Assembly (NCBI RefSeq): GCF_014154935.1
Contig: NZ_JACEHH010000001.1
Coordinates: forward strand, 353,219-417,218
Reading direction: 5' to 3'
Length of the DNA: 64,000 nucleotides
Source of the DNA: Stieleria mannarensis
GTDB lineage: Bacteria; Planctomycetota; Planctomycetia; Pirellulales; Pirellulaceae
In this document: positions 34,835 to 42,972 of the stretch, piece after piece
How the letters are laid out: every line of letters begins with the position of its first letter
Position numbering within the stretch: position 1 is the first letter of the stretch
Made by a program: the position numbers and the translations under genes
Notes under the pieces: model-generated
Databases searched by the model: none
What the model was told of the DNA's origin: nothing
The model's input: the letters and a program-made list of their open reading frames with translations, nothing else

Positions 34835-37177
34835 CTAGTGCATCACTGGTTGGCCGGCCTCACGCAAAAACCAGCGTGCATGCCCGAGACGTCGGAGCGG
34901 TTCCCAGCCGCCGTCGGTCCAAAGGTCGCGTTCCTTTTTGAAGTACCAGGGCATCGCCGGCCCCTCGGTCGCATGACGCCGAAGCATCTCATACGCTTGA
35001 AACGGCTCGCCCTGCCGCCGTAAATACCGCACCAACGTCAGCACAAAACGGTGGTCGGTGATGTCGACCATTCCGCACAGCTGGGCAAAGGCGGATCGGA
35101 ACTCGCGATTCTGCGCGACGGGGTCTTCGATCGGGGCGTCGACCACGACATCGGGAAGTTCACGGTAGCCGATCGCGCGGACCTTGCGATACGCGGCATC
35201 CACCGCCCAGGCATACATCTGACTCTCCTCGGGCGTCGCCGACACGTTGATCGCCGCGTCCTTTCCCATCGAGTTCTGCGCAACCATTTGGTCGGGATCA
35301 ATCGGTGCCGGCAGTCCCCCAAGCCCTTTCTCGCACCGCCGCAACACCTGATCCGTCGCCGCAATCACGCGATCGAGATGCCGCTTGCGAAGCGACGGGT
35401 GGTCGAGTGCCAATAAATAGGATCGCCACGCATTGATGTCGGCCGATCCGTCCTCGGGCTCTCCGTGTCGCTGCAAAACTTCCGCCGGCGTGGCCCCCGA
35501 AACGACACTCTTCCGTAACGCTTCTTCGGTCGCATCATGGTCGTAATACCACAACCAATCGTGTCGGCTCGGCTGCGAACTTCGGCGATCACTCCCGTCA
35601 CCAACCGATTGAACTAACCGCGGCGCAGCAACTTCCACGGACGGATCGACGACGGCTTGCAACAGAATCCAAGGGGGCTGACGAGTTGCCAGCCCCAGTT
35701 CTCCCATCCGCCTGCTGTGTCGATCCAACCATCCGGATTCCAAAAACGTCCACGACTGTAGACGACGATCATCCCAGCGCGGCACCGCATCGTCGGATGC
35801 CTGAAACAATCGCCCAGCGTCACCGGATCCGTCCCCGGCCACACCGCGATACCACCATGATCGGACGAAGGGGCCGCGTTTCAACAACTGACTCGCGTTG
35901 CGCCGCACCGCCTCCGGGACCTCTGCCGGTGGCACTGGCGCTAGCGAAACAGGCCGCGCCGTCGCCGCTGGCACCATGGCGTTCGGCCCCGCAAGCCGAT
36001 CAGCCGCCAGGTCTTCTCGCCTGACGTCCGGCACGGACTGCGGATGCTGCAGCATCGTTTTGACCCGATCGCCAAACGAGATTCCCGACGCGTCGTCTGA
36101 CCGAGAATCGGCGGAATCAGAATCGGCGGTCCGCGAGGGGCGAATCCAATGGTCCGGCGAAACGGTCGTCCGCTGGTTCACCATCACCGGAACGCTACAT
36201 CGATGCGACAGTTCGGCAAGCAACCGAGCCGTGTCCGTCGAGTGTCGGTCCGCCGTGATCAGATCGACCAAGACCACGTCGCAGCCGAGTTCTTTTGCCG
36301 CGTTCATCGACGCTGCCAAGTCCGCGGGCATCAGGCCGCCGACGTCCAACCACACCAGTTCAAACTCGACCGAACGGCTCGCGGCAGTCAGCAAGGCAGC
36401 CAGCGGCGATTCGTCCCATTGTCCCCGGCGGTCTCGTGCCGTGCCCGTGATCGTCCAAAGACGCAACCGAAGGTGATCGCCTGATTCACCATTCACCGAG
36501 TCGCCGGCCGATTGAGTGAGCTGCATCATCAGAATCGAATCGCCACGACGAAACAGCTTCGCCTGATTTAATTCTTCTGTCGTGATGACGAACACTTCGC
36601 CGCCGCCCATTTGCAAGTCGGCGTCCCAATCACAGGCCACGTGCAGCGCCCCCCGCGAATCGATCATCGCGATCACGTCGCTCGGATAGTTCGATTCAAC
36701 GATCGGCCGCAGTGAATCCCATGGCGGCGGCGCTGGCCCGATCCGCTCGGCGCGCTGTTCAAATTCAGGCCGGTCCGGTCCGCAAGCGACCCCGCGATAG
36801 AGATCACTTTCCGCTCCCAGCGTCCACGCGTCGGGAAGCCGCACGCTGCGGCCACAGACACCCTGGACCGTCCGATCGGAAATCGAAATTTGCTGCGGTT
36901 GGCAAGCCGACAGAAAAACTGCATTGCCCAGCGCACCGGAAACATCCAGCGCACCGGAAACATCCAGCGCACCGGAAACATCCAGCGCACCGGAAACATC
37001 CACCGCACCGAGACATTGCCGCAGCGATTCGAACCGCTCGACAGGAACCCCGCTGCCATCGACCGGACCGATCACGCCGACACGCAACCGCTGGGCGCCG
37101 GCAGGTTTCGCTGCGACTCCCGCAGTCAAAACCAACGCAAACAAGAACAAATGTGGCAAGGGGAAGCGTCGAACCAT
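34835..37177 (-). CDS. Large secreted protein of unknown function
   Basis: A 780-residue protein with a signal peptide (FLFALVLTAGVAAKPAGAQ). The following residues, RLRVGVIGPVDGSGVPV, resemble the first strand of periplasmic-binding or nucleotide-binding folds, and a later segment (LGCDVVLVDLITADRH) looks like a further Rossmann-like strand. Neither is enough to assign a family. Residues around 58-82 consist of four exact DVSGAL repeats encoded by an 18-bp tandem array. The C-terminal half has no obvious motif. It stands alone on its strand. Confidence 0.6.
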   Translation of the reverse strand: MVRRFPLPHLFLFALVLTAGVAAKPAGAQRLRVGVIGPVDGSGVPVERFESLRQCLGAVDVSGALDVSGALDVSGALDVSGALGNAVFLSACQPQQISISDRTVQGVCGRSVRLPDAWTLGAESDLYRGVACGPDRPEFEQRAERIGPAPPPWDSLRPIVESNYPSDVIAMIDSRGALHVACDWDADLQMGGGEVFVITTEELNQAKLFRRGDSILMMQLTQSAGDSVNGESGDHLRLRLWTITGTARDRRGQWDESPLAALLTAASRSVEFELVWLDVGGLMPADLAASMNAAKELGCDVVLVDLITADRHSTDTARLLAELSHRCSVPVMVNQRTTVSPDHWIRPSRTADSDSADSRSDDASGISFGDRVKTMLQHPQSVPDVRREDLAADRLAGPNAMVPAATARPVSLAPVPPAEVPEAVRRNASQLLKRGPFVRSWWYRGVAGDGSGDAGRLFQASDDAVPRWDDRRLQSWTFLESGWLDRHSRRMGELGLATRQPPWILLQAVVDPSVEVAAPRLVQSVGDGSDRRSSQPSRHDWLWYYDHDATEEALRKSVVSGATPAEVLQRHGEPEDGSADINAWRSYLLALDHPSLRKRHLDRVIAATDQVLRRCEKGLGGLPAPIDPDQMVAQNSMGKDAAINVSATPEESQMYAWAVDAAYRKVRAIGYRELPDVVVDAPIEDPVAQNREFRSAFAQLCGMVDITDHRFVLTLVRYLRRQGEPFQAYEMLRRHATEGPAMPWYFKKERDLWTDGGWEPLRRLGHARWFLREAGQPVMH
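36931..37002. repeat. Four exact 18-bp tandem repeats inside a gene
   Basis: The unit GCGCACCGGAAACATCCA occurs four times without mismatch (36931-37002), followed by a diverged fifth unit. On the minus strand it encodes DVSGAL repeats in the secreted protein. Sequence identity of the copies suggests recent expansion. Confidence 0.9.
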
Positions 37178-37559
37178 GAACCATTCCGCATCAGTGACTT
37201 CGAATCAGATTGTCTCGTTCATTCTATTGAAACACGAAGGCCCTGAAGTTGTCGATGTCGAGTTCCCGTCGTCATCGTCACGATTGAAATTCGTTCGCCA
37301 CCGCGCTGCGGACTCCAAGGCCGCGTTCTGTCGCGGCGTCAGCAGTGCGTGGGGAATGAATCCTTCGCCGCACACGTCGAAAGACAGCGGGATCTCCGTG
37401 TTTCGGGGCGTTTCGCGGGGATCGCTCAAGAATCGCGAAAAAGTTTTAGGGGGACGGCGGAGAAACTCGCAGGGATGTGTGAACCAAGACATCTCCTGGC
37501 GAGATTCGCTCCACAGCCCTTCTCTGAATCATCCTCAAGCATTGCCGGAAACAAGACCC

Positions 37560-38246
37560 ATGAAACGCGTTTGCCTTGCTCTGATCGCTGCCATTTGCAC
37601 GCTGAACTCAATGAACTGCTTCGCCGGTGAGCGCTGCAACAACCGGGGGCCGGTCACGACCTACCGTCCGATCGTCTTTCAAACGACAAATCCCACGATG
37701 ACGTATCGGGCCAAGACCACTCCTAAGAGCCCCGTGACGCGACGCCCCGCCAGCCCGCCGGTGTTGACAACCGCCGATCGCCTGAAAGCCGCCAAGGCCG
37801 CGTTTCGCGTCGGACACAACAACAACGCACTCGCCCACGCGAGCATGTTGATCCAGCAGATGCCGAACAACTCCAATCTGCTGCAATTCCGATCAATGAT
37901 CTACTTTCGAAAGGGCGACTTTCGCCGAGCGGCACTGGACGCCTATGAAGCGGTCCAACACGGCCCCGTCTGGGATGCATCGGTCGTGCAGAGTCTTTAC
38001 GCGTTCCCGGTCCTTTACCACCGAGAACTCCGATCGATGCGGGAAGACTCGATCACGGATCTGCAAACACTCTTTCTTTCGGCCTATCACCACCTTGTTG
38101 CCGGCCAACTCGAAGAAGGACGCCAAACACTGCAACGAGTCCTGGCGATCAAACCTGACGACAACATCGCCGCGGCACTGATTCAAGTGATCGATGCACG
38201 TCAAGGCTCAAACGACTCGACTCGGCTCGTCAACACCGGTCGCTAA
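37560..38246 (+). CDS. Secreted TPR-containing protein
   Basis: A 228-residue protein with a signal peptide (VCLALIAAICTLNSMNCFAG). After a basic linker, residues 75-225 contain about three tetratricopeptide-like helical pairs (RLKAAKAAFRVGHNNNALAH, LLQFRSMIYFRKGDFRRAAL and FLSAYHHLVAGQLEEGRQTL). The start ATG 37560 is clear from the signal peptide; the frame is open far upstream by chance. It probably acts as a periplasmic scaffold; the partner is unknown. Confidence 0.75.
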   Translation: MKRVCLALIAAICTLNSMNCFAGERCNNRGPVTTYRPIVFQTTNPTMTYRAKTTPKSPVTRRPASPPVLTTADRLKAAKAAFRVGHNNNALAHASMLIQQMPNNSNLLQFRSMIYFRKGDFRRAALDAYEAVQHGPVWDASVVQSLYAFPVLYHRELRSMREDSITDLQTLFLSAYHHLVAGQLEEGRQTLQRVLAIKPDDNIAAALIQVIDARQGSNDSTRLVNTGR

Positions 38247-38313
38247 TCTGCTGCGATCCCCCATCCCCCATCCCCCATCGTCCAACATCACCTCGCTCAC
38301 GAGAAACGGAAAC

Positions 38314-39360
38314 ATGTCACGCTTTGCAATTCCAACACTTTGCCTCGCCTTCGCACTCACCCTCGTCAGTCACGTCCAGTCGGTCCAGGCGCAATTCGGC
38401 GGCGTCAATTTTTCTGGATCACGCGGCCGCGGCAACATCTCGATCAACCGACGTGGCGGCATCGGCGTCGGCCTGCAATCTCGCAGCGGACGAAACGTCG
38501 CCGTGGGAGTCAACGGCGGGACCGGTCGAACCAACAATGGACGCGCCCGTGCCACGGGAACGGGCGGAGGCATCGGGGTTGCCATTGCCGATCGAAACAG
38601 CAACGCCCGTGCCTACGGAAACGGTGGCTTCGCCATGTCCCGGGCCAGTGGCGGAAGCAGCGCGACCGCATTCGCCGGTCGAGGGTCCACGGCAGTCGCC
38701 AAAGCGTCTGGCGGCAGCGTCGCCCGCGCCGAGGCCTACAACAACAGTCGCGCCCGAGCGGTCGCCAGAAATGGTAGTGTGTCACAGGCTTATGCCTCCG
38801 ACGGCAGCGTCGCCAAGTCGTATGCCGTCAATGGCAGTCGTTCCTCGGCGAGGGCCCAACGCGGCAGCACGGCGTACTCGCGAGCGTCGCACGGCAGCGA
38901 ATCCACCGCTTACGCCGACAACGGATCCCGAGCACGTTCCCATGCCTCGTGGGGCAGCCAGTCTGCCGCCGTCGCACTCGATGGAAGTGTCGCCGAAGCG
39001 AGCGCACAATACAACAGCTCGGCGATCGCCATGGCCAGCAACCAGAGTTCCGCTTCGGCGTTCGCCCGGTCGGGCAGCCAGGCGGTTGCCGTCGCGGAAA
39101 ATGGATCACAAGCGGTCGCCGACGCGTTCTGCGGCAGTCTGTCGGTCGCCGAAGCCTATGACGGCAGCCTCTCGTTGGCATCGGCCCGTTCGGGCAGCAC
39201 GGCGATCAGCTTTGCGGAAAACGGCAGCTATGCCAACGCAGTGGCCAGAAATCGGTCCGCTGCCGAAGCCGTCGCGGCCGAAGGAAGCATCGCCGAAGCC
39301 TTTTCCGGAAACAACTTCGCTGCAAACCAAACCAGCCCTCTCCGCATTGATTCATTCTGA
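38314..39360 (+). CDS. Secreted decapeptide-repeat protein
   Basis: A 348-residue protein with a signal peptide (LCLAFALTLVSHVQSVQAQ). Residues 24-113 are glycine/arginine/asparagine-rich. From residue 114 to 333 the sequence is an uninterrupted run of 22 ten-residue repeats with the pattern G-S-x-A/S-x-A/S-x-A-x-x, for example GSVAKSYAVN and GSQAVAVAEN. Alternating small residues at fixed spacing indicate a beta-solenoid or beta-roll, similar in style but not in period to YadA-type heads. There are almost no large hydrophobic residues. It starts 67 bases after the TPR gene. No known family is recognised; an extracellular structural or adhesive role is a guess. Confidence 0.8.
   Translation: MSRFAIPTLCLAFALTLVSHVQSVQAQFGGVNFSGSRGRGNISINRRGGIGVGLQSRSGRNVAVGVNGGTGRTNNGRARATGTGGGIGVAIADRNSNARAYGNGGFAMSRASGGSSATAFAGRGSTAVAKASGGSVARAEAYNNSRARAVARNGSVSQAYASDGSVAKSYAVNGSRSSARAQRGSTAYSRASHGSESTAYADNGSRARSHASWGSQSAAVALDGSVAEASAQYNSSAIAMASNQSSASAFARSGSQAVAVAENGSQAVADAFCGSLSVAEAYDGSLSLASARSGSTAISFAENGSYANAVARNRSAAEAVAAEGSIAEAFSGNNFAANQTSPLRIDSF
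38653..39312 (+). repeat. 22 coding repeats of 30 bp
   Basis: The region encodes 22 consecutive decapeptides without a single indel. Conservation is at the protein level (Gly1, Ser2, small residues at 4, 6 and 8), while codons vary between units, so the array is old and under selection rather than a recent DNA duplication. Confidence 0.85.
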
Positions 39361-39920
39361 ACCAAGACGCTGGATGTAAAGCCGGAGTCGCTACCTTTCT
39401 GCCCCCTTTTCCGCTCGACAATCGCAACCCGAATGCCAAGGCGAGACAGAATACCAGGTCTTCTGTCGCCTGAATGGACTGCCGGCGGCGGAATGCCGGG
39501 CTGTTCCCTGATCGTGCAGCCTGGTCGGCTTTCAACCACCCTGGCCCCGTCTCGCCTCCACTGAAACGGCTCGGTTGATCTGCACCCGGTGATTCATGCC
39601 GACAACTCGACAGCCGACGGTCGCACTCCCATCGCCCGTCACTCCCGCAACCTGATCCCGGTCCTCGTCGCGGATCGGTTTCCGTGGCGATCAAGCAACG
39701 TGGACACCTGAAAGACGGCACACCGTTTGCGACGGCGGCCGACCGGACCAATGGATCGAACGGCCCTCTGTCGGCTGAACAGTTCAACCACACGCCCAAA
39801 CGACTCCGCACGAATTCATCGTCACGGACACAGAACGCACCGCAAGCGTTGCTCCTGCCGTCGGTTTTTGTGCTGGCACCGCGATCCTTTCTCTCGCCAC
39901 CCACAACGGACCCTGCTCCC
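39361..39920. other. Intergenic region upstream of catalase
   Basis: 560 bases between the decapeptide-repeat gene and catalase. Open frames exist on both strands but they have no signal peptide, domain or ribosome site and look like chance frames of GC-rich DNA. The catalase promoter should lie here; no OxyR- or PerR-type site could be picked out with confidence. Confidence 0.4.
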
Positions 39921-41375
39921 ATGACAGACCACGAACGCAAGCCCACGACGACCGATGCGGGCATTCCCGTTCCCAGCGATGAACACTCGTTGACCGTCGG
40001 CCCCGACGGACCGATCCTGCTGCACGATCACTACCTGATCGAGCAAATGGCGAACTTCAATCGAGAACGCATCGCCGAACGCCAACCGCACGCCAAAGGA
40101 TTCGGCGCCTTTGGACAGTTCGAAGTGACTCACGACGTCAGCCCTTACACCAAAGCGGCGGTCTTTCAGCCGGGCACCACGACGGAAACGTTGATTCGTT
40201 TTTCCACGGTCGCCGGCGAGCGTGGCAGCCCAGACACCTGGCGCGACCCGCGAGGCTTCGCGCTAAAGTTCTATACCTCGGAAGGAAACTATGACATGGT
40301 CGGCAACAACACGCCGGTCTTCTTCATTCGCGACCCGCTGAAGTTCCAGCACTTCATTCGCTCGCAAAAACGACGCGCCGACAATGGCCTGCGCGATCAT
40401 GACATGCAGTGGGACTTCTGGACACTGTCCCCCGAGTCCGCTCATCAGGTGACATGGTTGATGGGCGATCGTGGCATCCCCAAAAACTGGCGACACATGA
40501 ACGGCTACTCCAGCCATACCTACATGTGGGTCAACAAGGACGGCGAACGGTTCTGGGTCAAATACCACTTCAAAACTGACCAGGGCAATGATTACCTGAC
40601 CCAAGATGAAGCAGACCAATTGGCCGGACAAGATGCGGACTACCATCGACGCGACTTGTTCGAAACGATCAAAAGCGGAGACTTTCCGAGCTGGACGCTC
40701 AAGATGCAGGTCATGCCGTTCGAAGAAGCGAAAACCTACCGCTTCAACCCCTTTGACTTGACCAAGGTTTGGCCGCACAGCGATTATCCGTTGCATGAAG
40801 TTGGCAAGTTGACGCTCAATCGCAACCCGACCGACCATCATACGGAGATCGAACAAGCCGCCTTTGAACCCAATAATCTGGTCCCGGGAATCGGCGTCAG
40901 CCCCGACAAGATGCTACTCGGTCGAATGTTCGCCTACGCCGACGCACATCGGCATCGACTGGGAGTCAATTACAAACAGATCCCCGTCAACCGGCCGCAA
41001 TGCCCCGTCCATAGCTACAGCAAAGATGGCGCGATGCGAATCGACAGCGTTTGTGACCCCGTGTACGCTCCCAATTCTTACAGCGGACCAAGTGCCGATG
41101 GGCAACGGTTCCCGGAAGATGCCACCTGGGCGACCGATGGCGAATTCGTCCGCGCGGCCTACACCTTGCGAGAAGACGACGATGATTTCGGGCAAGCCGG
41201 AACCCTCGTCCGCCAGGTCATGGACGATGCCGCACGCGACCGACTCGTGTCCAACGTCGTCGAGCACTTGAAACAAGGCGTCTCGGACAAGGTGCTGCAG
41301 CGGGCATTCGAGTATTGGCGAAACATCGACCAAGAGACGGGCGACCGGATTGCCGCCCAATTCCAGACAGCGTAG
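39921..41375 (+). CDS. katA: Catalase (monofunctional haem, small-subunit type)
   Basis: A 484-residue haem catalase that disproportionates hydrogen peroxide. The catalytic histidine is His57 in [12 protein letters not shown], the distal asparagine is in the [11 protein letters not shown] segment (residues 128-138), and the proximal haem ligand is Tyr339 in [14 protein letters not shown]. The NADPH-binding/clade 3 landmarks ([11 protein letters not shown] type, [20 protein letters not shown]) are present and the length is normal. The upstream frame to 39684 is open but ATG 39921 gives the standard N terminus ([20 protein letters not shown]). Confidence 0.96.
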   Translation: MTDHERKPTTTDAGIPVPSDEHSLTVGPDGPILLHDHYLIEQMANFNRERIAERQPHAKGFGAFGQFEVTHDVSPYTKAAVFQPGTTTETLIRFSTVAGERGSPDTWRDPRGFALKFYTSEGNYDMVGNNTPVFFIRDPLKFQHFIRSQKRRADNGLRDHDMQWDFWTLSPESAHQVTWLMGDRGIPKNWRHMNGYSSHTYMWVNKDGERFWVKYHFKTDQGNDYLTQDEADQLAGQDADYHRRDLFETIKSGDFPSWTLKMQVMPFEEAKTYRFNPFDLTKVWPHSDYPLHEVGKLTLNRNPTDHHTEIEQAAFEPNNLVPGIGVSPDKMLLGRMFAYADAHRHRLGVNYKQIPVNRPQCPVHSYSKDGAMRIDSVCDPVYAPNSYSGPSADGQRFPEDATWATDGEFVRAAYTLREDDDDFGQAGTLVRQVMDDAARDRLVSNVVEHLKQGVSDKVLQRAFEYWRNIDQETGDRIAAQFQTA

Positions 41376-41568
41376 TCGCCGATTCGGAACACGCCGCCAC
41401 GCGGGAGACATGGCACGCGGGGGACATGGCAATCAAGAAACGGCAACGGCGCTTTTGGCCGCCGTTCATCGACACCGCGGGCGGCGTGATGCTGTAAACC
41501 GCTTCACGCAAAGATGCCGATCGCGGAATCTATTTTTTTACCGCCCTCGGCGGGGTAACCGTTCAACT

Positions 41569-42081
41569 TCACGGGTAAGAACCGGCAACCCGTTGCCATG
41601 TGTCGCGCGCCGTTTTGTCTTCACCATCAACGACCTGACTTCGCGTCCATTGATGCTTGGTGCCTTCCGCGGAGATCGAGATCCGGTGCTTGAAGGTGCT
41701 TTTTTTGCCGTCGCCACTGCTGCCCACGCCCTCGTTTATCCAGTCGTCCCCGTCCTTGTAAAGGATCGCCTGAGTGGCTTCGCCATCGGATTGACCCCAT
41801 TGTGATCGAATGCGTTTCGCATGACGATCGAAAACAATGAACCAAATGCCCGATGCCTCTCCGTTGTAAACGTTGACGATCATCGTTTTGCCGTCTCCGG
41901 CGACGCGACAATCGGCGTGCCCCACAAAATCCTTGCCGTCATAGCCGGTGCCCTTGCCTACCCATCTCCCTTCCCAGGCATCAAGAAACTCCTGAAACTC
42001 CGCCGGCGAAGACTCCTGGGCGAATAAAGGAGAGGAGAAAAACAACGCCGCCAAGACCACCAATACGCTGCAATTTTTCAT
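41569..42081 (-). CDS. Secreted lipocalin-like protein (DUF1579-type)
   Basis: A 170-residue protein with a signal peptide (VLVVLAALFFSSPLFAQ). The mature part reads FLDAWEGRWVGKGTGYDGKD and is predicted all-beta (alternating SGIWFIVFDRHAKRIRSQWG), resembling the small secreted DUF1579/lipocalin-like proteins common in planctomycetes. The start at ATG 42081 is set by the signal peptide. Convergent with catalase; the 193 bases between them contain no gene. Ligand or activity is unknown. Confidence 0.7.
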   Translation of the reverse strand: MKNCSVLVVLAALFFSSPLFAQESSPAEFQEFLDAWEGRWVGKGTGYDGKDFVGHADCRVAGDGKTMIVNVYNGEASGIWFIVFDRHAKRIRSQWGQSDGEATQAILYKDGDDWINEGVGSSGDGKKSTFKHRISISAEGTKHQWTRSQVVDGEDKTARDTWQRVAGSYP

Positions 42082-42513
42082 GCGACTGCACCTTACCATG
42101 GGCTCCGAGAGAAAAGGATTTGATTCAGCCCCCCTGGATTTTACTCCCAGAGCCAGGCTCGGACTATCTGAACACCCCTCCAGTTGCCCGGTTTGCACGA
42201 CGGCGTCGCATTGATGCTAGCGGGAAGCGTGACGGCCTGTTGATCTAATCAGCCGCACGGCGCTGGCCGCGGTTCTCGCCGCCGCAAAACCGGGGCTAGT
42301 GCCCATCGGCTAATCGTTAGCTGTTTCGTTTCGACTAAATCAACAGGCCGGTGAGCGAGCGGTATGTGGTGGGAGTTTGACATGGCATCAGGCTCGGGCC
42401 ACTGGCTCGGGCCACTGGCTCGCGCCACGTGCTGGCGTTGGCGCGGCTTCAACGCGACACGTTCTCTCGGCCTCATGCCCTTCTAAGAGACCGTCCAGCT
42501 TAGGGCGATCGTT

Positions 42514-42588
42514 TTTCTGATGTACGAGTTTCTGATGTACGATTTTCTGATGTGCGATTTTCTGATGTACGATTTTCTGATGTACGAT
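42514..42588. repeat. Five 15-bp tandem repeats
   Basis: Unit TTTCTGATGTACGAT at 42514, 42529, 42544, 42559 and 42574, with one mismatch each in units 1 and 3. The array runs straight into the dispersed palindrome B, whose first bases (GTACGAT) are the end of the repeat unit. This suggests that the array grew from the edge of that element. Confidence 0.9.
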
Positions 42589-42606
42589 GGTCCTTCCGGG
42601 CCGCCG
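42582..42606 (+). repeat. Dispersed palindrome B
   Basis: GTACGATGGTCCTTCC followed by GGGCCGCCG. Two closer relatives at 50163-50187 and 50195-50219 share GTACGA, the CCCTTCCGGG core and GCCGTCG. Confidence 0.7.
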
Positions 42607-42753
42607 ACCAACTCGTAACCGATCGGTCAGATCAATCGGATTTGTCGCGATTTGCCTCAGCGCCAAGCTGGGCGGCCCCCTGAACCAAGACACCTGTAGG
42701 GAAAAGCTCTCGTTCCCCGACTGCCCGCAAGTTCAATCGAGCGGCGGAGCGAC

Positions 42754-42792
42754 AAAAAAACACCCTCAGGAACACAGGTTCATGAGGGTGTT
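42754..42792 (-). terminator. Rho-independent terminator downstream of tRNA-Ser
   Basis: On the minus strand, AACACCCTCA and TGAGGGTGTT form a stem of at least nine pairs with a loop of about 14 bases, followed by seven Ts. It lies 11 bases beyond the tRNA-Ser gene. Confidence 0.85.
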
Positions 42793-42803
42793 GTTGATCA
42801 CAG

Positions 42804-42886
42804 CGGAGGACACGGGACTCGAACCCGCAGCCCCTTACGGGGTACCTCAGTTCCAGTGAGGCCGCTCACCAATTCGCTTATCCTCC
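42804..42886 (-). tRNA. tRNA-Ser(GGA): tRNA-Ser (anticodon GGA)
   Basis: The minus strand folds into a class II tRNA: acceptor GGAGGAT pairs with GTCCTCC, the anticodon stem CCTCA/TGAGG encloses loop CTGGAAC (anticodon GGA), the long variable arm is CCCC-GTAA-GGGG, and the T arm is CGGG-TTCGAGT-CCCG. The D stem is short. The CCA end is not encoded. A terminator follows. Confidence 0.93.
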
Positions 42887-42905
42887 GACTGGATTCCAGT
42901 TTAGC

Positions 42906-42963
42906 GTTTCAAGTTCCATGCTCCAAGCTGGGTTAATCCGAACTTGGAATATGAACTTGAAAC
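42906..42963. repeat. Inverted repeat between rho and tRNA-Ser
   Basis: Perfect 11-base arms GTTTCAAGTTC (42906-42916) and GAACTTGAAAC (42953-42963) enclose a 36-base interior with a nested CCAAG/CTTGG pairing. It starts 10 bases after the rho stop codon and has no T-run, so it may stabilise the rho mRNA end or act as a terminator of another type. Confidence 0.65.
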
Positions 42964-42972
42964 CCGGAACTT

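Larger units (their letters stand above)
42082..42753. other. Repeat-rich intergenic region
   Basis: About 670 bases without a convincing gene. It contains a double CTCGGGCCACTGG motif near 42393-42420, a 15-bp tandem array (42514-42588) and a copy of dispersed palindrome B (42582-42606). Open frames across it encode only the repeat translation. Confidence 0.5.

Noticed and set aside
39206..39964. 252-residue minus-strand frame upstream of catalase
   Set aside because: Overlaps the decapeptide-repeat gene antisense, and its composition is that of a shadow frame.
41530..41570. Terminator between catalase and the lipocalin-like gene
   Set aside because: The hairpin has a bulge and the T-run lies on the wrong side for both converging genes.
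42514..42588. Short CRISPR-like array
   Set aside because: Units are contiguous without spacers and no cas genes are present.
42388..42693. Open frame with HQKIV repeats
   Set aside because: It is the translation of the 15-bp tandem array; no start context, and the array is non-coding in appearance.
42587..42859. 90-residue frame ending in EDTGLEPAAPYG
   Set aside because: The end is antisense translation of tRNA-Ser, a common annotation artefact.
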